NCBI RefSeq assembly: GCF_001189295.1
Contig: NZ_CP012159.1
Span: forward strand, 3,670,973-3,734,972
Source of the DNA: Chondromyces crocatus
GTDB lineage: Bacteria > Myxococcota_A > Polyangia > Polyangiales > Polyangiaceae
Length of the DNA stretch: 64,000 nucleotides
Direction of reading: 5' to 3'
Below the pieces are notes generated by a model, which saw only the letters and a list, made by a program, of their open reading frames with translations, made no database searches and was not told the origin of the DNA. This document shows positions 60,301 through 64,000 of the stretch, in pieces. Numbering within the stretch: position 1 is the stretch's first letter; each line of letters begins with the position of its first letter. The position numbers were made by a program, and so were the translations under genes.

Positions 60301-60402
60301 CGGCTGGTTCGGCGACTCGCCGTCGCAGCCCGCCACGAGGAGACCCGCTCCTGACAGCGCCACCGTCAGGCAAGCCATCCTACCGATTCGTTGGTACTTC
60401 AT
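57316..60402 (-). CDS. Lipoprotein with PEP-synthase-type (PPDK_N) domain
   Basis: 1028 aa from ATG 60402. Signal peptide with lipobox LLVAGC and a GGTGGAGGAGGDGG linker. The C-terminal half has IRFRSSTNVEDSAEFTGAGL, then YDSYSG, the RSS...ED core of pyruvate phosphate dikinase/PEP synthase ATP-grasp domains, with LPFAGTDIKLVTQLGAV and LDFEYKKMSPGKLVVKQVRE near it. Upstream IIHFGGKAANYGMLRDAI echoes the family start (GGKAxxL), and a central-domain-like segment occurs too. An exported ATP-grasp domain is puzzling, as no extracellular ATP is expected. Confidence 0.85.
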   Translation of the reverse strand: MKYQRIGRMACLTVALSGAGLLVAGCDGESPNQPGPTSGSGASGGTGGAGGAGGDGGQGGQGGYEWPVETYPIEITPSDDWKNELTFPYDPFMVSTWDPGAPRWVKFTVLMHDPTKVYYQESNAFPFHGPFATARLDPFFGMTLEEYNQVSLYAAGQKAILGAVLISPNADAVPEYGIQLVRQDAYHPEMARIVLDLVKNSIVDAPPGTRSFYFPTFEQQASATANSAFFESAGFPVSSAERWINGDSCYAPGWAIGRLKYVAPDQIEAAYASGALRPEDVLLTDSVPAEVPYVAGILSLSPSTPNSHAALLATSFGIPFAYVGNQETAEHARTLDGKEIALRAALDWGTFCRVALVDAEGKISAADRAALLDLKRPANLGLSPKQPLGAYYGSTENLGPADIIHFGGKAANYGMLRDAIPQNSDEAMALSFDLWDEFLDQTMPGGSTLRAEIEAKLSGYTYPPDLVALKVDLAEIRDRIRKDAVFTAGQQQAIQAALTGFSPTRKIRFRSSTNVEDSAEFTGAGLYDSYSGCLADDTDADTTGPSHCDAGEPEERGVYRAIRRVYASFYNDNAFLARLLYGVNEAEVGMGVLVHYSYPDPQEMANGVATLGRELPFAGTDIKLVTQLGAVSVTNPEGGALPEVVRVNEFDSVTYLDLVSTSTLVPLGARVMAWEDDYHALAALLFDVETRFKQEYPGKSSYMLDFEYKKMSPGKLVVKQVREVALPDTTPSLTPYLIDDPRRVCTFQGEFGDIFANHRLKIRADLSTPSKFLTPAALGSTLFGNSSLSFLASGGASVATLTGTPASWPGASHDFNAGTSQDSFTNGAGASLRTFTLTTEQIPELLPPSVGPLTALRDFIVTLEATYATPVPVVDYTGSVSTVSSEVVRLDACPAEGQPIPGAILQQRSYTVAPGVTVTPSFYWPPAPTGFTAGYTAPLYKWVETRIVGLTSAPLVLKGYYSQTYRPGHHNFWEEFMFEPRLEEGIAPAQIAELEARGIRAIYLSAEPDGSQLRVWRVDTNGALLPMN

Positions 60403-60701
60403 TGAAGCGTCCAGGTCCAAGACCCATGCCAACCAGCGTGACATCGAGGCTCGTCATTGCGTGGTAGGGCATTCATGCCCGCATCTGGCACACGCCGACA
60501 CATCCGACATCGCGCTCGGTGCTGCTCGGCCCGCTGCGCGATCCTGCGCGCACCGCTGCGAATTCCACATCGCACCGCGCGCATGGTGCAGCGGTGATGA
60601 ACGGCCCACGACGCCGCTCAGCGCCCGCCACGGTGCTCATCCACCCGCCAAGGCGGAGATGGCTCGTGGCCCCGCTCGACGCACGCCCAGCGCTCCGCCA
60701 T

Positions 60702-61172
60702 TCACTCCCAGCTCTCCGCCATCAAACGGGTCGCTGCATTCTCCGACTTCCCGACCACCCGCGCGTTCACCTTCACCCGCTGCCCAGCAGTCGGGATCGT
60801 GTGCTTCTCGCTGTCGAAGAAGATGATGGCCCTGCCTGCCTCGTCCACCAGGTGAAAATAGTCGAGCTTCATCTTGTCGTCGCCGCCCACCATTTCACGC
60901 GCATTGAGCGCCCGGTTTGCGTCGTCGACCACCTCGACCACCCCCTCGAGCGAGCACACCGTCTCGCTCGGCTCGCTCGTGTACGAGCGCGTCGTGCAGG
61001 GTTTTCCTCCCGGCCGCATCACCACGATGAGGCCCACGAAGCCCACCGCCAGCACCAGGAGCAGCGGACTCAGCTTGGACTTCAGCGGGGATTTTTTCGC
61101 GTTTTTTTGCGCTGCGCCATCCATCGACCGCGATGAAAGCACGCTCTTCCACGACGCCACAAGCACAGCCAT
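60702..61172 (-). CDS. Single-span membrane protein with OB-like domain
   Basis: 156 aa from ATG 61172, chosen because AGGAG lies 8 bases upstream; a start at 61124 is possible. A Lys-rich N-terminus precedes a hydrophobic span (LSPLLLVLAVGFVGLIVVM). The outer part (VCSLEGVVEVVDDANRALN; LDYFHLVDEAGRAIIFFDSE; GQRVKVNARVV) is a small beta barrel reminiscent of OB folds such as CcmE, but the haem-binding His is not in the expected place. Unknown role. Confidence 0.65.
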   Translation of the reverse strand: MAVLVASWKSVLSSRSMDGAAQKNAKKSPLKSKLSPLLLVLAVGFVGLIVVMRPGGKPCTTRSYTSEPSETVCSLEGVVEVVDDANRALNAREMVGGDDKMKLDYFHLVDEAGRAIIFFDSEKHTIPTAGQRVKVNARVVGKSENAATRLMAESWE

Positions 61173-61248
61173 CCCGTGTCTCCTGCGCAGAGAACCTCGC
61201 TCGCAACGAGTTCCGTTCCTGTCGATGTCCGACGATGCAGGTCGCCCC

Positions 61249-61354
61249 CATGGTGCATCGCGCTCCAGCGCAGCCATCACGCACGATTCACGAAACGGAG
61301 AGCGCTGCATGGACACCGGCCATGGTGCATCACGCCCCACCGCAGCCATCACGC
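61249..61354. repeat. 34-bp direct repeat pair
   Basis: Copies at 61249-61282 and 61321-61354 begin CATGGTGCATC and match at 31 of 34 bases, ending CGCAGCCATCACGC. Period 72. They lie in a 285-bp gap between two genes with no other feature. Confidence 0.75.
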
Positions 61355-61457
61355 CGCGCCACACGCTCCTGCTGGCCGGTAGACGAAGCGCACCGACGAC
61401 GTTAGCCTCGGCGCACGCGCTCGTGGCCAGGCGGCGCGCTGGACCGGAGTTCCCCGC

Positions 61458-61889
61458 TTGAAGATCTCCCAGCCTCAGCTCGACACCTTCGCGCAGACCA
61501 ACCCGGCCATCTTCACCGAGTGGCTGATCGATCACGTCCACCGTTTCTTCGCCGACTGCTGCGACGAGCTTGGCCCCGAGACCGTCCGCCTCGAAGTCCA
61601 CGAAGCCATCCAGCGTGCCGCGCACCATGGCTTCGTCGAGCCACTCCACATCGCCCGCTACACCGACATGGTGTTCGAGTTCGGCACCGACTTCGACGAC
61701 GACCCCCGCTTCCCCTGGGCTGCGCAGATCCTGGCCGACCCCGCCCTCTCCACCCCTGCCGAGCGCATGGAGCGCCTGCACGCCGCCGCCCTCGACCAGG
61801 TCACCCGCGACGCCCAGCTCGTGCAGCCCGACGCCGACTCCCCGAACGCCACCCCTTCCGCCTCGACCTCCACCCACCCCGAGCGGTGA
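61458..61889 (+). CDS. Small acidic protein, companion of the toxin-like gene
   Basis: 143 aa from TTG 61458 (GGAG about 8 bases upstream). Helical, acidic: PAIFTEWLIDHVHRFFADCC, LEVHEAIQRAAHHGF, ARYTDMVFEFGTDFDDDPRF with PW, AERMERLHAAALDQV. Its profile resembles a family often found beside type VI or Rhs effector genes (as I recall, function unassigned). It lies 4 bases before the glycosyltransferase-like gene at 61894, so it could be a chaperone or adaptor. Confidence 0.6.
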   Translation: MKISQPQLDTFAQTNPAIFTEWLIDHVHRFFADCCDELGPETVRLEVHEAIQRAAHHGFVEPLHIARYTDMVFEFGTDFDDDPRFPWAAQILADPALSTPAERMERLHAAALDQVTRDAQLVQPDADSPNATPSASTSTHPER

Positions 61890-61893
61890 TCCC

Positions 61894-63270
61894 ATGGCCA
61901 GCGACACCACCCCCGAACCCCAGGGCTATGCAGCCGCCAGCCGCGACACCGAGCGCCACGCCATCACAGGCGCCTTCGCCCAGCACTGCCGCGGCAACCT
62001 CCGCCGCCTCCGTGCCCTCACCAGCCGCTGGTTCAACCGCCCGCGCGCCGACAACGCCCCGCTCCCCGACGACGAGCCCGCCACCGACCCCTACAAGATC
62101 CACTGGGTCTGGGTCGGCGGCGACCTCGCCCCCTCGGCCCAGAAGAACATCGTCTCCTGGTCCAGGTCCTTCAAGAAAGACGTCGAACCCGTCCTGTGGG
62201 TCGACGACGCCGCGCTGGACGCCCTGCGCAACAGCGGCCGCATCCGGATGGAGAACGGCAAAGAAGTCCTCGACCTCAAAGGCCTGAAGCGCCCCGTCAC
62301 CGTCACCTCCATCCGCACCCTCGACGGCGCCGGCATCCCTGGCTGGGACCGACTTTCCCCGGCCATCGCCCACGAGACCCAGAGCGACAGCGGCCTCAAG
62401 CAAGTCGCCTCCGACATCGTGCGCGTCGCCGTCCTTTGGCACGCCGGCGGCTCCTACTGGGACCTCGGCGACACCTCCCCGGGCAGGCGCCGCTTCGGCG
62501 CCGACAAACTCGACGCCGCCCTTGGCGACGACGCCCCCGCCATCATCCCCCAGGTTCTCGCCAGCGAGCCCATCCCCGGGACGACCGTCCACCGCACCGA
62601 GAACGGCGTCATCCTCACCCACCCCCGCAAGCAGCACGAAGCCAAGGCCCTCTACGGCATCATGCTCGACGACATGGCCGCTCGCTACGACCGCCCCGAC
62701 GCCCGCACCCGCGACGTCGACGCCCTCGTCGGCGAGTGGAAGCAGCGCCAGCGCATCCGCCTCCCCGACAACCAGATCGAGCGTGACCGAAAGCTCGCCG
62801 AGGAGCACCCCTCCGCCACCGTCCTCGCGAACAACTGCGCCGCCCAGGAGCACGTCATGCAAGGCCTCGACGGCGTGCGCACCCCGAAGGAAGTCGACTC
62901 CCTCATGGTCGAAGCCCTGAAAAAACGCGGAAAGAACGATGGCACCAACACCGCCATCATCCAGGCCACGAAGCGCGAAGACGAAGCCGCCTACCTCACC
63001 AGCCTCCAGCAGGGCCTCGGCGGCAAGATCGAAGCGGATTACCTCCCCAAAGAGATCTCGAAGACCGTCAACACCTACACCTTCGAGTCCTTCGTGAAGA
63101 TCTCCGGCACCCAGGTCCCCGGCGGCGCCGAGAACTTCCCCGCCAAAGCCGAGAACCTCAACTCCGCCGGCTGGAGCAAGACCCAGGGCTTCTTCGGCGG
63201 CAACACCAAGAGCGGCTCCTGGTACTCGTGGAAGACCGTCCCCGGCCGCACCCTCGCCGCCGAAGCCTGA
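61894..63270 (+). CDS. Glycosyltransferase (GT-A, TcdA/OCH1-like) toxin candidate
   Basis: 458 aa. Starts with a short N-terminal segment, then IHWVWVGGDLAPSAQKNIVS at about 68-87 and the nucleotide-sugar core LKQVASDIVRVAVLWHAGGS at about 168-187, followed by YWDLGDTSPG. The order IHWVWVG ... ASD(I/L)R...GG(x)Y.D corresponds to the large clostridial toxin and OCH1-type GTs (GT44/GT32), with D-x-x-D in place of the metal-binding DxD. The C-terminal 150 residues (KTVNTYTFESFVKISGT to NTKSGSWYSWKTV) are unassigned. No signal peptide. Probably an exported effector or a polysaccharide enzyme; it overlaps the 3' part of arsC on the other strand. Confidence 0.7.
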   Translation: MASDTTPEPQGYAAASRDTERHAITGAFAQHCRGNLRRLRALTSRWFNRPRADNAPLPDDEPATDPYKIHWVWVGGDLAPSAQKNIVSWSRSFKKDVEPVLWVDDAALDALRNSGRIRMENGKEVLDLKGLKRPVTVTSIRTLDGAGIPGWDRLSPAIAHETQSDSGLKQVASDIVRVAVLWHAGGSYWDLGDTSPGRRRFGADKLDAALGDDAPAIIPQVLASEPIPGTTVHRTENGVILTHPRKQHEAKALYGIMLDDMAARYDRPDARTRDVDALVGEWKQRQRIRLPDNQIERDRKLAEEHPSATVLANNCAAQEHVMQGLDGVRTPKEVDSLMVEALKKRGKNDGTNTAIIQATKREDEAAYLTSLQQGLGGKIEADYLPKEISKTVNTYTFESFVKISGTQVPGGAENFPAKAENLNSAGWSKTQGFFGGNTKSGSWYSWKTVPGRTLAAEA

Positions 63271-63607
63271 CGCCCGTCCCTACCCAGCCTGCCCCCATCT
63301 CCAGCGGCCAGTCTTCACGGCAAACTCCCGCCACCGCCGGGCAGGCCTCACCGCATCCCATCGTGACCAGCAGACTCGCCGTGCTTCCCAGCGCGTCCGA
63401 GAGTCGCTTCGGGACCTCCCGCGAGAGGTCCACGCCGACCTCTTGCATCACCTCGACCACCTCGGGATGCACCTGCGCCGCGGGTGCCGTTCCTGCCGAC
63501 TCCGCGTGCGCCTTGCCTGGATCGACCAGCGCATTGAACCACGCGGCCGCCATCTGCGAGCGCCCAGCATTGTGCACACAAGCGAATACGATGGTCTTCA
63601 CGGACAT
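63158..63607 (-). CDS. arsC: Arsenate reductase ArsC, 3' end aberrant
   Basis: 149 aa if read to its stop. Residues 1-103 are a clear low-molecular-weight phosphatase-type ArsC: C10 in FACVHNAGRSQ (the P-loop), C85 and C89 in VTMGCGEACP for thiol relay, then CREDWPLE. Normally this is followed by the D-P-K-G segment and a C-terminal helix. Here residue 104 onward is a basic Arg/Ser/Cys-rich tail read opposite the toxin gene, so the last 30-35 residues of the family are missing. Thioredoxin-linked arsenate reduction may be lost. Start ATG 63607 overlaps acr3 by 10 bases. Confidence 0.8.
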   Translation of the reverse strand: MSVKTIVFACVHNAGRSQMAAAWFNALVDPGKAHAESAGTAPAAQVHPEVVEVMQEVGVDLSREVPKRLSDALGSTASLLVTMGCGEACPAVAGVCREDWPLEMGAGWVGTGVRLRRRGCGRGRSSTSTRSRSWCCRRRSPGSCSSRRS

Positions 63608-64000
63608 GCCTTCTCGACCCCTCGATCCACCGACCGCTGCTCCACGCCCCCCGACGCGCCCTCGGAAAACAGCCGCCGCTGGAGCCACAGCGACAGATGG
63701 ACGAGCGCCAGAAGTGCCGGCACCTCGATGAGCGGCCCCACCACACCTGCGAGCGCCTCCCCCGAGCCGATCCCGAAGATCCCGATCGCAACAGCGATGG
63801 TCAGCTCGAAGTTGTTCCCGGCCGCCGTGAACGACAGCGCCGCCGTCTCCTCGTACGAGAACCCGAGCCACTTCGAGATCGAGAACGCCGCACCGAACAT
63901 CACCACGAAATAGATCCCCAGGGGGATGGCGATCCTGACCACGTCCAGCGGCAGCCGCACGATCTTGTCCCCTTGCATCGCGAACATCAGCACGATCGTA
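63598..64000 (-). CDS. acr3: Arsenite efflux transporter Acr3, C-terminal part
   Basis: Partial: the gene continues past the right edge and only its last 134 codons are seen. The sequence MLMFAMQGDKIVRLPLDVVR, then FGAAFSISKWLGFSYEETAA, SFTAAGNNFELTIAVAIGIF and PLIEVPALLALVHLSLWL is the end of the ACR3/ArsB bile-acid-symporter fold. It exports As(OH)3 in exchange with protons. It precedes and overlaps arsC, forming an arsenic-resistance operon. Confidence 0.9.
   Translation of the reverse strand, partial: TIVLMFAMQGDKIVRLPLDVVRIAIPLGIYFVVMFGAAFSISKWLGFSYEETAALSFTAAGNNFELTIAVAIGIFGIGSGEALAGVVGPLIEVPALLALVHLSLWLQRRLFSEGASGGVEQRSVDRGVEKACP

Overview
This is a GC-rich (roughly 68-72%) stretch of chromosome, most likely from a myxobacterium of the Polyangiales (Sorangium/Chondromyces/Polyangium type). 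This rests on several features: many lipoproteins with Gly/Ser-rich linkers after the lipobox (GGxGG type), a TIGR02265-like myxobacterial paralog family protein, a Ser/Thr kinase fused to a sulfatase-modifying-factor domain, a very large CheB-CheR-PAS hybrid kinase, a MopE-type Asp-rich lipoprotein and FG-GAP lipoproteins. No rRNA, tRNA, CRISPR array, insertion sequence or prophage was recognised.

Layout. 0-5.7 kb: start of an SDR gene, a beta-helix lipoprotein, an outer-membrane barrel, a DUF2171-like protein, a PARG-like hydrolase and a PDZ protein. 5.7-14.6 kb: a split urease locus. A vWA gene is followed by ureD; after a divergent lysR/SDR pair come a fused ureAB, ureC, ureF and a ureG with a long His-rich N-terminus. 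No ureE is seen. 14.8-17.8 kb: a VOC protein, an antisense-overlapping hypothetical gene, a 15-unit 21-bp minisatellite, two small membrane proteins and a second 21-bp repeat tract. 17.8-21.8 kb: a Cys-rich lipoprotein, an App1-type phosphatase and an SDR divergent from a WYL regulator.

21.9-25.0 kb holds the most unusual unit: a histidine kinase with a large N-terminal region that looks like degenerate nuclease and STAND/NACHT modules, translationally coupled (ATGA) to a response regulator whose output domain is a Shedu-like (DUF4263) PD-(D/E)XK nuclease. The reading is a phosphorelay-controlled nuclease, possibly anti-phage.

25-36 kb: a CxxCH-bearing propeller lipoprotein, a HEAT/TPR protein, a TIGR01777 epimerase, a FabV-like enoyl reductase, an FG-GAP lipoprotein, a LicC-like nucleotidyltransferase and a nitric-oxide defence module (nsrR divergent from hmp, with two NsrR-like operators between them). 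36-47 kb: a kinase-SUMF1 fusion, a RiPP-like locus (MNIO/DUF692 fused to a HvfC-like domain, preceded by a lipoprotein precursor ending in a CGAGTC motif), an OM barrel, a TPR membrane protein and the CheB-CheR hybrid kinase. 47-57 kb: a methyltransferase, a flavoprotein, a DsbD-alpha-like periplasmic protein, a TIGR02265 protein, a secreted protein, a PhoD-type phosphatase and an ABC exporter pair. 57-64 kb: a lipoprotein with a PEP-synthase-type ATP-grasp module, a candidate secreted glycosyltransferase toxin with a small companion gene, and an arsenic operon (acr3-arsC) whose arsC lacks its normal 3' end where it runs into the toxin gene.
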